The position numbers and the translations under genes are program-made. From assembly GCF_012396125.1 (NCBI RefSeq), contig NZ_JAAXOX010000012.1, forward strand, positions 1 to 64,000: a stretch of DNA of 64,000 nt. Direction: 5' to 3'. This document shows, piece by piece, positions 42,694-52,785 of the stretch. Position 1 is the stretch's first letter. The number at the start of each line of letters is the position of its first letter. The stretch is from Cellulomonas denverensis. GTDB taxonomy: Bacteria; Actinomycetota; Actinomycetes; Actinomycetales; Cellulomonadaceae. Below the pieces are notes generated by a model. That model saw only the letters and a list, made by a program, of their open reading frames with translations, ran no database searches and was not told the origin of the DNA.

Positions 42694-42761
42694 AGCCCCG
42701 CGAGGTCTCGTCAGCGCGCACCCCTCGAACGGTTCTCCCCGGAGGACCCGAGGGGTTTTTT
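42681..42761 (+). terminator. ilvB attenuator: competing hairpin and terminator
   Basis: A first stem, GCGCGCTG (42681-42688) with CAGCGCGC (42712-42719), starts inside the last leader codons. The terminator stem is ACCCCTCG (42720-42727) with CGAGGGGT (42749-42756), extended inside by GGTTCTCC/GGAGGACC and followed by a run of six T. The ribosome's position on the leader should decide which forms. Genuine U-tailed terminators are rare in this GC-rich window, which supports a specific role. Confidence 0.85.
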
Positions 42762-42833
42762 GTTGCCGACGGACCCCCGGCGGCACATCCGATCGGCCGC
42801 ACCACCCCGCCCCCCGAAGCCAGGAGAGATTCG

Positions 42834-44687
42834 ATGGTCCAGGGCCCCCACCCGGCTCCGCCCCGCCGCCCGGCCACACCGGCCGCCGCCGAGCCGCGAC
42901 TCGCCACCGCCCAGCCGCTGCGCACTGCGCCCGTCACCGAGCAGGTGACCGGCGCCCAGTCGATCGTCCGTTCGCTCGAGGAGGCCGGGGCCGAGGTCGT
43001 CTTCGGCATCCCGGGCGGCGCGATCCTGCCGACCTACGACCCGCTGATGGATTCCACCCGGATCCGGCACATCCTGGTCCGGCACGAGCAGGGCGGCGGC
43101 CACGCGGCCCAGGGCTACGCCCACGCCACCGGCAAGGTCGGCGTCTGCATGGCCACCTCCGGTCCGGGCGCGACCAACCTGGTCACGCCGATCGCCGACG
43201 CCAACATGGACTCGATCCCGCTGGTGGCGATCACCGGCCAGGTCGCCGCCCCGCTGATCGGCACCGACGCCTTCCAGGAGGCGGACATCGTCGGCATCAC
43301 GCTGCCGGTGACCAAGCACAACTTCCTGGTGACCGACCCGGCCGAGATCCCGCGCACCATCGCCGAGGCGTTCCACATCGCCGCCACCGGCCGCCCGGGT
43401 CCGGTGCTGGTCGACATCGCCAAGTCCGCGATGCAGGCGAACACCACGTTCTCCTGGCCGCAGCAGCTCGACCTGCCCGGCTACCACCCGGTCACCAAGC
43501 CGCACGCCAAGCAGATCCGCGAGGCCGCCCGGCTGCTGGCCACCGCCCGCCGCCCGGTGATCCTGGCCGGTGGCGGGATCATCCGGGCCGGTGCCGCCGA
43601 TGCGCTGCGCCGCCTGGTGGACGCCTCCGGTGCCGCGGTCACCACCACCCTGATGGCCCGCGGCGCACTGCCGGACACCCACCCCCAGCACCTGGGCATG
43701 CCCGGGATGCACGGCACGGTGGCCGCGGTGGCCGCCCTGCAGAAGGCCGACCTGGTGGTGGCGCTTGGCGCGCGGTTCGACGACCGGGTCACCGGCCGGT
43801 TGGACTCCTTCGCCCCGAACGCGGCCGTGGTGCACGCGGACATCGACCCGGCGGAGATCGGCAAGAACAAGGCCGTGGACGTGCCGATCGTCGGCGACCT
43901 GCGCGAGGTGATCGCCGACCTGCTGCCCGAGCTGGAGGCCGCCCACGCCCAGCACGGCAAGCCGGACCTGGCCGCGTGGTGGAGCCAGCTGGACACCTGG
44001 CGCGAGACCTTCCCGCTGGGCTACGACGACACCGCCGACGGCCTGATGGCCCCGCAGCAGGTGATCAGCCGGATCGGCGAACTGTCCGGGCCGGAGTCGA
44101 TCTTCGTCTCCGGCGTCGGCCAGCACCAGATGTGGGCCGCGCAGTTCATCCGCTACCAGCGGCCGAACTCGTGGATCAACTCCGGTGGCCTCGGCACGAT
44201 GGGCTTCTCGGTGCCGGCCGCGATGGGCGCCAAGGTCGGCGAGCCAGACCGCACGGTGTGGGCGATCGACGGCGACGGCTGCTTCCAGATGACCAACCAG
44301 GAGCTGGCCACCTGCACGATCAACGACATCCCGATCAAGGTGGCGGTGGTCAACAACTCCTCGCTCGGCATGGTCCGGCAGTGGCAGACCCTGTTCTACG
44401 AGCAGCGCTACTCCAACACCGACCTGCACACCGGGCACGGCACCCGCCGGGTCCCGGACTTCGTGAAGCTGGCCGACGCGTACGGCGCCGTGGGTCTGCG
44501 CTGCGAGTCGCCCGCCGACCTGGACGCGACGATCAAGCGGGCGATGGAGATCGACGACCAGCCCGTCGTGGTCGACTTCACCGTCTCCCGCGACGCGATG
44601 GTGTGGCCGATGGTGGCCGCCGGCGTCAGCAACGACGACATCCAGTACGCCCGGGGCATCAGCCCGGCTTGGGATCGCGAGGACTGA
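42834..44687 (+). CDS. ilvB: Acetolactate synthase, large subunit
   Basis: 617 residues. Thiamine-diphosphate enzyme making acetolactate or acetohydroxybutyrate, the first common step of branched-chain synthesis. A Pro/Ala-rich N-terminal tail of about 35 residues precedes the PYR domain, with catalytic Glu85 in [18 protein letters not shown]/central domain: [13 protein letters not shown]. The ThDP/Mg motif begins [14 protein letters not shown] and closes with [15 protein letters not shown] 42834 has CAGGAGAG 5 bases upstream, about 70 bases past the attenuator. First gene of ilvBNC. Confidence 0.96.
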   Translation: MVQGPHPAPPRRPATPAAAEPRLATAQPLRTAPVTEQVTGAQSIVRSLEEAGAEVVFGIPGGAILPTYDPLMDSTRIRHILVRHEQGGGHAAQGYAHATGKVGVCMATSGPGATNLVTPIADANMDSIPLVAITGQVAAPLIGTDAFQEADIVGITLPVTKHNFLVTDPAEIPRTIAEAFHIAATGRPGPVLVDIAKSAMQANTTFSWPQQLDLPGYHPVTKPHAKQIREAARLLATARRPVILAGGGIIRAGAADALRRLVDASGAAVTTTLMARGALPDTHPQHLGMPGMHGTVAAVAALQKADLVVALGARFDDRVTGRLDSFAPNAAVVHADIDPAEIGKNKAVDVPIVGDLREVIADLLPELEAAHAQHGKPDLAAWWSQLDTWRETFPLGYDDTADGLMAPQQVISRIGELSGPESIFVSGVGQHQMWAAQFIRYQRPNSWINSGGLGTMGFSVPAAMGAKVGEPDRTVWAIDGDGCFQMTNQELATCTINDIPIKVAVVNNSSLGMVRQWQTLFYEQRYSNTDLHTGHGTRRVPDFVKLADAYGAVGLRCESPADLDATIKRAMEIDDQPVVVDFTVSRDAMVWPMVAAGVSNDDIQYARGISPAWDRED

Positions 44688-44692
44688 TCACG

Positions 44693-46287
<1,595 letters not shown>

Positions 46288-46292
46288 GCAGA

Positions 46293-46430
46293 GGTAGGGG
46301 CGAGGAACGAGCCCCTGCCGTAGCTCAGCGCGGAGCCGAACCCGACCACAAGAACAGCGGGTTCGGCCCCGTCCGCACCCAACCCGACCACGACGGGCCC
46401 CACCCCCTCGACCAGGGGGTGGGGCCCGTC
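46293..46430 (+). terminator. Three consecutive hairpins after ilvC
   Basis: Stem 1: GGTAGGGGC (46293-46301) with GCCCCTGCC (46311-46319), one G-U pair. Stem 2: GCCGAACCCG (46335-46344) with 46358-46367, perfect. Stem 3: GACGGGCCCCACCCCCT (46392-46408) with 46414-46430, perfect 17 bp and a 5-base loop. The last alone would be a strong terminator. Together they fill most of the gap of about 170 bases after ilvC, which otherwise contains only the start region of the next gene. Confidence 0.8.
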
Positions 46431-46457
46431 CCCGTCCACCTGGCAGGATCAACCCCC

Positions 46458-46994
46458 ATGACCGACCCCACCCCCACCCCCGACGAGCACGCCGCCGAGA
46501 TCCTGGCCTTCTGGGAGGCCGCCCGGCACCGCGCCGGGGTGGTCCGCACCTCGGTGGTCACCGGCCTGGGGGTGAGCGCGGCGATGGTGCCGCAGACCTG
46601 GTCCTTCGGTGACAACCCGGAGCTGGCCGAGCAACTGCTGGACCTGGTGCTGTCCGGGGAGAAGACCGGCACCGCCACCGCGCTGGCCGAGTTCACGCAC
46701 GCCGACGAGCCGATGCCGGTCCGGGGTGATCTGTCGATCGTGCTGGACTCGGCGGGCCGTCCGCGCGCCCTGCTGCGCACCACCGAGGTCGCCACGGTGC
46801 CGTTCTCCGAGGTGTCCGAGGAGCACGCCGCCGCCGAGGGTGAGGACGATCGGACGCTGGCGAGCTGGCGCCGCGAGCACGAGAAGTACTGGCGCCGGGT
46901 GCTGGAGCCGCTGGGCGAGCAGTTCAGCGACGACCTGCCGGTGGTGACCGAGCGGTTCGAGCTGCTGTACCCGCGCCCGGGCGACCGCGGATGA
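46458..46994 (+). CDS. ASCH-domain protein
   Basis: 178 residues. WSFGDNPELAEQLLDLVLSG and EKTGTATALAEF are the ASCH signature (PUA-like beta barrel, proposed RNA binding), followed by VRGDLSIVLDSAGRPRALLR and a C-terminal WRREHEKYWRRVL helix. Some relatives hydrolyse N4-acetylcytidine; whether this one does is unknown. ATG 46458 lies 8 bases after CAGGAT. Its stop overlaps the next start (ATGA), so it is co-translated with the membrane protein pair. Confidence 0.85.
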   Translation: MTDPTPTPDEHAAEILAFWEAARHRAGVVRTSVVTGLGVSAAMVPQTWSFGDNPELAEQLLDLVLSGEKTGTATALAEFTHADEPMPVRGDLSIVLDSAGRPRALLRTTEVATVPFSEVSEEHAAAEGEDDRTLASWRREHEKYWRRVLEPLGEQFSDDLPVVTERFELLYPRPGDRG

Positions 46995-47611
46995 GCACGT
47001 CCCGGCTGTCGGTGGCGGTCCGGGTCCTCAGCGTGCTCCTGGTGGGGCTGGTGTCGATCCGGCTGCTGTCGGTCGTCGCGCCCGATGGCCTGCGGGTCTG
47101 GATCCTGGCCGGGCTGCCGGTCGCGCTGCTGCTGGCCGCCGGGTTAGTGGTACTGCTGGCCGGCCGGCCCCGGCTGCTGGCCCGGCGGGTGGCCCGGTTG
47201 CGCCCCGGCGCGCCGGTGATCGCCGCGGTGACCACGATCGAGACCCGGGCGGATGCGCGGGTGTCCGGTGCGGTGGAGCGGGGCTGGGACGAACTCGGCG
47301 GGTCGCCGGTGGCGCTGGCCGTGCTGTCGGACCGGGTGGAGGTCTGGGCGGCGGGGGAGGACCGGCCGCGGTGGGCGATCACCCGGCGACCGGAGTTCCC
47401 GCCCGCGGCGGTGCTGGGCACGATGCCGCTGTCCGGGGTGGTGCGGGTCCAGCCGACCCCGGCGCTGCAGTTCACCGACGGCGTCTCCCGGGTCACGGTG
47501 CTGCCGGTGTACTCGGCGTTCGGGGTGTCGGCCCCGGCGCGGGCGATGGCGGCGGTGCAGCGGGCGCTGGCGGAGTTGGGCGTGCCGTTCACCGGGCCGG
47601 CCGGGCAGTGA
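46991..47611 (+). CDS. Membrane protein, first of a tandem pair
   Basis: 206 residues, function unknown. Two N-terminal helices (VLSVLLVGLVSIRLLSVV, about 12-29; LAGLPVALLLAAGLVVLLAG, about 39-58), then a soluble domain with [32 protein letters not shown] and EVWAAGEDRPRW. It shares all these with the next protein, so the two arose by duplication. Start overlaps the ASCH stop. It resembles PH-like or YdbS-type membrane-anchored domains only loosely. Confidence 0.75.
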   Translation: MSTSRLSVAVRVLSVLLVGLVSIRLLSVVAPDGLRVWILAGLPVALLLAAGLVVLLAGRPRLLARRVARLRPGAPVIAAVTTIETRADARVSGAVERGWDELGGSPVALAVLSDRVEVWAAGEDRPRWAITRRPEFPPAAVLGTMPLSGVVRVQPTPALQFTDGVSRVTVLPVYSAFGVSAPARAMAAVQRALAELGVPFTGPAGQ

Positions 47612-48201
47612 CGCCGTCGGGCGTGGTCCGGGCGGTGCGGGCGGTCGCCGTCGTGGTCGGGCTGGTCGCGGTGATCCGGCTGGGCGGTGCGCTGGTCGAT
47701 CCGCAGGCGCGCGGCCTGGTCCTGGTCGCGGTCGTGCTCTCGGTGCTGCTGATCGGGGCGGTGATGCTGGCGGTGGCCGGCCGGTTGCGGCGGTGGGCGG
47801 CGCAGGTCGCACGGCTGCGCCCCGGGGCGGTGGTGATCCCCGGGTACACCACCGCGGAGACCCGGGTCGAGGCCCGGTTGCTGGGTGCACCGGAACGCGG
47901 CTGGAACGAGATGGGCGGCACGCCGGTGGTGATCGCGGCGCTGCCGGACCGGTTCGAGGTCTGGGCGCGGGGCGAGGACCGACCGCGCTGGGTGGTGCTC
48001 CGCCGGCCGGAGTTCGCGCCGATGGCGGTGCGCGGGTCGATCGGGGTGCGGCGTCCGCCGTCGCTGCGGCTGACCGACGGCCGGGCGCAGGTCACGCTGG
48101 CCCCGGCCTATGCGGCGCTGCGGGGCACGATCGTCGGGTCGCGGGCCGATCTGGCCCGGGCGCTGGCCGAGCTGGGCGCCCCGCAGTCGTCCATGATGTG
48201 A
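47608..48201 (+). CDS. Membrane protein, second of a tandem pair
   Basis: 197 residues, paralogue of the preceding protein: two N-terminal helices ([39 protein letters not shown]), [45 protein letters not shown] and [12 protein letters not shown] start forms a GTGA overlap with its paralogue. Unknown function; probably acts as a heteromer with it, given the coupling. Confidence 0.75.
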   Translation: MTPSGVVRAVRAVAVVVGLVAVIRLGGALVDPQARGLVLVAVVLSVLLIGAVMLAVAGRLRRWAAQVARLRPGAVVIPGYTTAETRVEARLLGAPERGWNEMGGTPVVIAALPDRFEVWARGEDRPRWVVLRRPEFAPMAVRGSIGVRRPPSLRLTDGRAQVTLAPAYAALRGTIVGSRADLARALAELGAPQSSMM

Positions 48202-48244
48202 TCACCCGGTCCCGCAGAGTGGGACGACCCGCTACCCTCGACCC

Positions 48245-49288
48245 ATGGCGCAGCAGATCGATCTGGCAGTCGTCGCGGGCGACGGCATCGGCACCGAGGT
48301 GGTCGAGCAGGGGCTGCTCGCCCTGGAGGCCGCCCTCACCGGCACCGGTCGCACGCTGCGCACCACCGACTTCGACCTGGGCGCCCGCCGCTGGCACGCC
48401 ACCGGTGAGACGCTCACCGACGACGACCTGGCCGCGATCCGGACCCACGACGCGATCCTGCTCGGCGCGATCGGCGACCCGAGCGTGCCCTCCGGCGTGC
48501 TGGAGCGCGGGCTGCTGCTCAAGCTGCGGTTCGCCCTGGACCACTACGTGAACCTGCGCCCGGCCAAGCTGTTCCCCGGGGTGTCCTCCCCGCTGGCGGA
48601 CCCCGGCGAGATCGACTTCGTGGTGGTCCGGGAGGGCACCGAGGGCCCGTACGTCGGCAACGGCGGCGCGATCCGGGTCGGCACCCCGCACGAGGTCGCC
48701 AATGAGGTCAGCGTCAACACCGCCTTCGGGGTGGAGCGGGTGGTCCGGGACGCCTTCGCCCGCGCCGCGGCCCGTCCGCGCCAGAAGCTCACCCTGGTGC
48801 ACAAGCACAACGTGCTGGTGCACGCCGGTCACCTGTGGCGCCGGACCGTCGAGGCGGTCAATGCCGAGTTCCCGCAGGTCACCGTCGACTACCTGCACGT
48901 CGACGCGGCGACCATCTTCCTGGTCACCGACCCGTCCCGGTTCGACGTGATCGTCACCGACAACCTGTTCGGCGACATCCTCACCGACCTGGCCGGCGCG
49001 GTGGTCGGCGGGATCGGGCTGGCCGCCTCCGCGAACATCAACCCGGACCGCACCGCGCCGAGCATGTTCGAGCCGGTGCACGGCTCCGCCCCGGACATCG
49101 CCGGGCAGGGCAAGGCCGACCCGACCGCGACCGTGCTGTCCGTGGCGCTGCTGCTCGACCACCTCGGGCTGCCCGACGCCGCGGCGAAGGTCGAGGCCGC
49201 GGTGGCCGCCGACGTGCTGGAGCGGTCCGGGCGAGTACGCACGACGGCCGAGGTGGGCAAGGACCTCGCCGCGCGCATCGCCGGCTGA
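48245..49288 (+). CDS. leuB: 3-isopropylmalate dehydrogenase
   Basis: 347 residues. NAD-dependent oxidative decarboxylation of 3-isopropylmalate in leucine synthesis. [16 protein letters not shown] at the N-terminus, [20 protein letters not shown] (substrate Arg residues), [28 protein letters not shown] (metal Asp residues) and [19 protein letters not shown] (NAD specificity). ATG 48245 lies 6 bases after TACCCT (48233-48238), so likely leaderless. leuC and leuD are not in the window. Tartrate or 3-methylmalate dehydrogenase is a less likely reading. Confidence 0.93.
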   Translation: MAQQIDLAVVAGDGIGTEVVEQGLLALEAALTGTGRTLRTTDFDLGARRWHATGETLTDDDLAAIRTHDAILLGAIGDPSVPSGVLERGLLLKLRFALDHYVNLRPAKLFPGVSSPLADPGEIDFVVVREGTEGPYVGNGGAIRVGTPHEVANEVSVNTAFGVERVVRDAFARAAARPRQKLTLVHKHNVLVHAGHLWRRTVEAVNAEFPQVTVDYLHVDAATIFLVTDPSRFDVIVTDNLFGDILTDLAGAVVGGIGLAASANINPDRTAPSMFEPVHGSAPDIAGQGKADPTATVLSVALLLDHLGLPDAAAKVEAAVAADVLERSGRVRTTAEVGKDLAARIAG

Positions 49289-49410
49289 GGCCCCACCGGG
49301 CAGGTCCGGCCACCCGGCCGACCGCGTCCCGGCCTGCGCTGTCCGTCCGGCCGTCGCCCCGGGTACCGTCATGCTGTTCCAGGCGAACGCCAGGTGAAAG
49401 GCCCCGCGCG

Positions 49411-50514
49411 ATGAGCATCTCCGACACGACCCCCCGCACCTTCCAGGTGCACCCCACCGACACCCCGACCACCGGTGCCGACCTCGAGGCACTGCTCGCG
49501 GCGCCCAAGTTCGGCTCGGTGTTCACCGACCACATGGCCCGGATCTCCTGGAGCCAGGACGCCGGGTGGCACGACCACCGGGTGGAGAAGTACGGCCCGC
49601 TGCAGCTCGACCCGGCCACCGCGGTGCTGCACTACGCCCAGGAGATCTTCGAGGGTCTCAAGGCCTACCGGCACGACGACGGCTCGGTGTGGACCTTCCG
49701 CCCCTGGGCCAACGGCGAGCGCCTGCAGCGGTCCGCGCGCCGGCTGGCCCTGCCCGAGCTCAGCGTCGAGGACTTCCTGGGCTCGATCCAGGCGCTGGTC
49801 CGCACCGACCTTGACTGGGTGCCCTCCGGCGAGGAGACCAGCCTCTACCTGCGGCCGTTCATGTACGCCTCGGAGCCGTTCCTGGGCGTGCGGGCCAGCC
49901 TGGAGGCCGAGTACCTGGTGATCGCCAGCCCGGTCGGGTCGTACTTCGCCGGGGGTGTGCGACCGGTGTCGATCTGGGTGGCCGAGGACTACCACCGGGC
50001 GGGTCCCGGCGGCACCGGCAACGCCAAGTGCGGCGGCAACTACGCGGCCAGCCTGCTCCCGCAGCAGGAGGCCTACGCCAAGGGCTGCGAGCAGGTCTGC
50101 TTCCTGGACGGGGCGACCAACACCCTGCTGGAGGAGCTCGGCGGGATGAACGTCTTCCTGGTCCGGGCGGACGGCACCGTGGTCACCCCGCGGCTGACCG
50201 GCACCATCCTGGAGGGCGTCACCCGCTCCTCGATCCTCACCCTGCTGTCCGAGCAGGGCCACGCCATCGAGGAGCGCGACATCCCGCTGACCGAGCTGCT
50301 GGCCGGCCTGGCCGACGGCAGCATCGCGGAGGTCTTCGCCTGCGGCACCGCCGCGGTGGTCACCCCGATCGGCCGACTGGCCGGTGCGGGCTTCGACCAG
50401 ACCGTCGGCGACGGCGGAGCGGGGACGACCACGATGTCGATCCGGCGCCAGCTGACCGACATCCAGTACGGCCGGGCCGCCGACCCGCACGGCTGGATGC
50501 ACCGCCTGGTCTGA
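49411..50514 (+). CDS. ilvE: Branched-chain amino acid aminotransferase
   Basis: 367 residues, PLP fold type IV. FGSVFTDHMARISWSQDAGW is typical of the actinobacterial/eukaryotic BCAT group. HYAQEIFEGLKAYR, PFMYASEPFLGV, PLP Lys206 in GTGNAKCGGNYAASL, and CGTAAVVTPIG near the end. Last step of Ile, Leu and Val synthesis. ATG 49411; a TACCGT about 42 bases upstream may be its -10 box. A long inverted repeat follows. Confidence 0.95.
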   Translation: MSISDTTPRTFQVHPTDTPTTGADLEALLAAPKFGSVFTDHMARISWSQDAGWHDHRVEKYGPLQLDPATAVLHYAQEIFEGLKAYRHDDGSVWTFRPWANGERLQRSARRLALPELSVEDFLGSIQALVRTDLDWVPSGEETSLYLRPFMYASEPFLGVRASLEAEYLVIASPVGSYFAGGVRPVSIWVAEDYHRAGPGGTGNAKCGGNYAASLLPQQEAYAKGCEQVCFLDGATNTLLEELGGMNVFLVRADGTVVTPRLTGTILEGVTRSSILTLLSEQGHAIEERDIPLTELLAGLADGSIAEVFACGTAAVVTPIGRLAGAGFDQTVGDGGAGTTTMSIRRQLTDIQYGRAADPHGWMHRLV

Positions 50515-50552
50515 CTCGCCCCGGCCCACCGCCGCACCGCTCCACCGCTCCA

Positions 50553-50611
50553 CCGAGAGTGCACGAATGCACGTCTCTCCACCCGGGAGGCGTGCATTCG
50601 TGCACTCTCGG
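50553..50611 (+). terminator. 21-bp perfect inverted repeat after ilvE
   Basis: The left arm (50553-50573) begins CCGAGAGTGCACG and is the exact complement of 50591-50611; the loop is 17 bases. Each arm contains a smaller dyad, GTGCA-CGAA-TGCAC. Located 39 bases after ilvE; probable terminator separating ilvE from the cimA attenuator region. Confidence 0.75.
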
Positions 50612-50669
50612 CGTGGTGGCTGCGGGCGCGCGGGGCGGTGCAGGCGGATCGTCCGGTCCGCGGACGTGC

Positions 50670-50698
50670 GTGACGGGCGGCCCGGGGTGTGCCACCAT
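50670..50698 (+). promoter_or_regulatory. Promoter of the cimA leader
   Basis: GTGACG (50670-50675), 17 bases, CACCAT (50693-50698). The -35 differs from that of the ilvB leader at one base and the spacing is equal; the -10 is weaker. The leader GTG follows after 6 bases. Confidence 0.45.
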
Positions 50699-50704
50699 GT
50701 GGCC

Positions 50705-50731
50705 GTGACCACACTGTCGCTCATTGCCTAG
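50705..50731 (+). CDS. cimA leader peptide, 8 residues
   Basis: GTG start, then TTLSLIA and TAG. Codons for Leu (CTG), Leu (CTC) and Ile (ATT, rare here) come just before the stop. A 9-bp hairpin begins right at the stop codon and a T-tailed terminator follows, 103 bases before the cimA start. The same plan as the ilvB leader, so attenuation by leucine/isoleucine supply is likely. Probably leaderless. An overlapping ATG TGG CCG TGA at 50697 is dismissed. Confidence 0.78.
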   Translation: MTTLSLIA

Positions 50732-50787
50732 CGCGTCCGCATCATCCCCGCGGACGCGCCGACCTCCCGATCCCGGGGGGTCTTTTT
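50732..50787 (+). terminator. cimA attenuator hairpins
   Basis: First hairpin: CGCGTCCGC (50732-50740) with GCGGACGCG (50750-50758). Second: GACCTCCC (50761-50768) with GGGGGGTC (50775-50782), one G-U pair, then five T. The second is a classical intrinsic terminator inside a 5' leader; the first overlaps the leader-peptide end and may act as pause or protector. Confidence 0.82.
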
Positions 50788-50889
50788 GTTGCTGCACTCG
50801 CCTGCGGCCGCAGCCCCGTCGCACCATCCACGCCGACCAGCACCGAGCATCCCGGTCCGTCGCCCGGATCCCTGCCGAGAAGAGTCACC

Positions 50890-52557
50890 GTGAGCACCAC
50901 CCCGTTGCCCCCCACCGGCTGGGCACACGCCCCGCGCGGCGCCGGCGAGCGTCCCGGCGCCTTCGACGTCTACGACACCACGCTGCGCGACGGCGCCCAG
51001 CAGGAGGGGATGAACCTCTCGGTGTCCGACAAGCTGGCGATCGCGCCGCTGCTGGACGAGCTCGGCGTCGGGTACATCGAGGGCGGCTGGCCGGGGGCGA
51101 TCCCGAAGGACACCGAGTTCTTCGCCCGGGCGGCCAAGGAGCTCCGGCTGCGGCACGCCGTGCTCGCGGCCTTCGGCGCCACCCGCAAGCCGGGCGTCCG
51201 GGCCTGGGACGACCCGCAGGTGCGGGCGCTGCTGGACTCCGAGGCGCCGGTGGTGACCCTGGTGGCCAAGAGCGACATCCGGCACGTGGAGCGGGCGCTG
51301 CGCACCGACGGCCCAGAGAACCTCGCGATGATCGCCGACACCGTCGCGGTGCTGCGCCGGGAGGGCCGCCGGGTGGTGGTCGACGCCGAGCACTTCTTCG
51401 ACGGATACGCCTACGACCCGCAGTACGCGCTCAGCGCGCTGCGCACCGCGGTGGAGGCCGGCGCGGAGACCGTGGTGCTGTGCGACACCAACGGCGGCAT
51501 GCTCCCCGCCGGGGTGTTCGCCACGGTGACCGCGGTGCGCGAGCAGGTGCCGGACGCCCGGCTCGGCATCCACGCCCACAACGACTCCGGCTGCGCGGTG
51601 GCGAACAGCATCGCGGCGGTCGAGGCCGGGGCGGTCCACCTGCAGGGCACCGTGAACGGCTACGGCGAGCGCACCGGCAACGCCGACCTGCTCGCCACGG
51701 TCGCCAACCTGGAGCTCAAGACCGGTCGTCATGTGCTGGCCCCGCCCCCGGACGGCACCGGCGGTCTGGCCGAGCTGACCCGGATCGCGTACCAGATCAG
51801 CGAGATCACCAATATCGCGCCGTTCGCCCGGCAGCCCTACGTCGGCGCCAGCGCCTTCGCGCACAAGGCCGGGCTGCACGCCTCGGCGATCAAGGTCGAC
51901 CCGGATCTGTACCAGCACATCGACCCGACCGCGGTGGGCAACGACATGCGGATGCTGGTCTCCGACATGGCCGGCCGCGCGTCGGTGGAGCTCAAGGGCC
52001 GCGAGTTCGGCCTGGACCTGACCGGGCAGCACGATCTGCTCGGCCGGGTCACCCAGCGGGTCAAGGACGCCGAGGCGCAGGGCTACACCTACGACGCCGC
52101 CGATGCCTCGTTCGAGCTGCTGCTGCTGGAGGAGGTCGAGGGCGGCCGGCCCGGATACTTCCGGGTGGAGAGCTGGCGCACCATCGTCGAGCGCGCCGGA
52201 TCCCGCGGCACCCCGGCGACCGCCGAGGCGACGGTGAAGCTGCACGCCGGCGGTGAGCGGATCGTCGCCACCGGCGAGGGGAACGGCCCGGTCAACGCCC
52301 TGGACGCCGCGCTGCGCCTGGCCCTGCTGCGGGTGTACCCGGAGCTGGCCGAGTTCGAGCTGATCGACTTCAAGGTCCGGATCCTCGACACCAATCACGG
52401 CACGGACGCGATCACCCGGGTGCTGATCGAGACCACCGACGGCACCACGGCCTGGAGCACGGTCGGGGTCGGGCCGAACCTGATCGAGGCCGCCTGGGAG
52501 GCACTGACCGACTCGGCGATCTGGGGTCTGCGCAACCGGGGCGTCGACCCGCGCTGA
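50890..52557 (+). CDS. cimA: (R)-citramalate synthase
   Basis: About 555 residues. Condenses pyruvate with acetyl-CoA, giving a threonine-independent route to 2-oxobutyrate and isoleucine. DVYDTTLRDGAQQEGMNLSV is the CimA-type HMGL signature, AHNDSGCAVANSIAAVEAG carries the metal-binding HxH region, and HKAGLHASAIKVDP plus the C-terminal LeuA-type dimer domain (about 410-545; ATGEGNGPVNALDAALR) bind the effector. GYIEGGWPGAIPKD distinguishes it from 2-isopropylmalate synthase, which remains the alternative. GTG 50890. Preceded by its own attenuator. Confidence 0.9.
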   Translation: MSTTPLPPTGWAHAPRGAGERPGAFDVYDTTLRDGAQQEGMNLSVSDKLAIAPLLDELGVGYIEGGWPGAIPKDTEFFARAAKELRLRHAVLAAFGATRKPGVRAWDDPQVRALLDSEAPVVTLVAKSDIRHVERALRTDGPENLAMIADTVAVLRREGRRVVVDAEHFFDGYAYDPQYALSALRTAVEAGAETVVLCDTNGGMLPAGVFATVTAVREQVPDARLGIHAHNDSGCAVANSIAAVEAGAVHLQGTVNGYGERTGNADLLATVANLELKTGRHVLAPPPDGTGGLAELTRIAYQISEITNIAPFARQPYVGASAFAHKAGLHASAIKVDPDLYQHIDPTAVGNDMRMLVSDMAGRASVELKGREFGLDLTGQHDLLGRVTQRVKDAEAQGYTYDAADASFELLLLEEVEGGRPGYFRVESWRTIVERAGSRGTPATAEATVKLHAGGERIVATGEGNGPVNALDAALRLALLRVYPELAEFELIDFKVRILDTNHGTDAITRVLIETTDGTTAWSTVGVGPNLIEAAWEALTDSAIWGLRNRGVDPR

Positions 52558-52601
52558 AAACAAGCGGCGCCCAGCTGAGGTGCCGCAGTACCGTCCCCCG
52601 C

Positions 52602-52670
52602 ATGGGAACGCTGAACAGCGGCTCGGCGACGCCGGGCCCCTTCGCGATGATCCGGATCCGGCGCGCCTGA
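52602..52670 (+). CDS. erm leader peptide, 22 residues
   Basis: ATG ORF ending in MIRIRRA and TGA. It contains Arg-Ile-Arg-Arg near its end. Arg/Lys-X-Arg/Lys motifs are where macrolide-bound ribosomes stall, as in the ErmD leader with MRLR. The ATG is 7 bases after TACCGT (52589-52594), fitting a leaderless mRNA. The only A-rich tract nearby, AAAACAA (52557-52563), lies just upstream of the expected -35, as at WhiB7-dependent promoters. Next gene, 115 bases on, is the Erm-type methyltransferase whose ribosome site can pair with upstream bases. Confidence 0.65.
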   Translation: MGTLNSGSATPGPFAMIRIRRA

Positions 52671-52785
52671 GCGCGCGGACCGGTTCATCCGCTCGGCCCG
52701 CGCCGCCACCCGATGCCCACGGCACCGGACGGCGGGGCGCCAGCGTCCCCACCGGTGCTCCCGCCTCGGCGACCGGAGCCCAGCC

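Noticed and set aside
49371..49397. Short ATG ORF (eight residues, ending Arg-TGA) upstream of ilvE, a possible third leader peptide
   Set aside because: It begins only one base after the TACCGT box, so it would precede the transcription start; it has one Leu codon and no following terminator.
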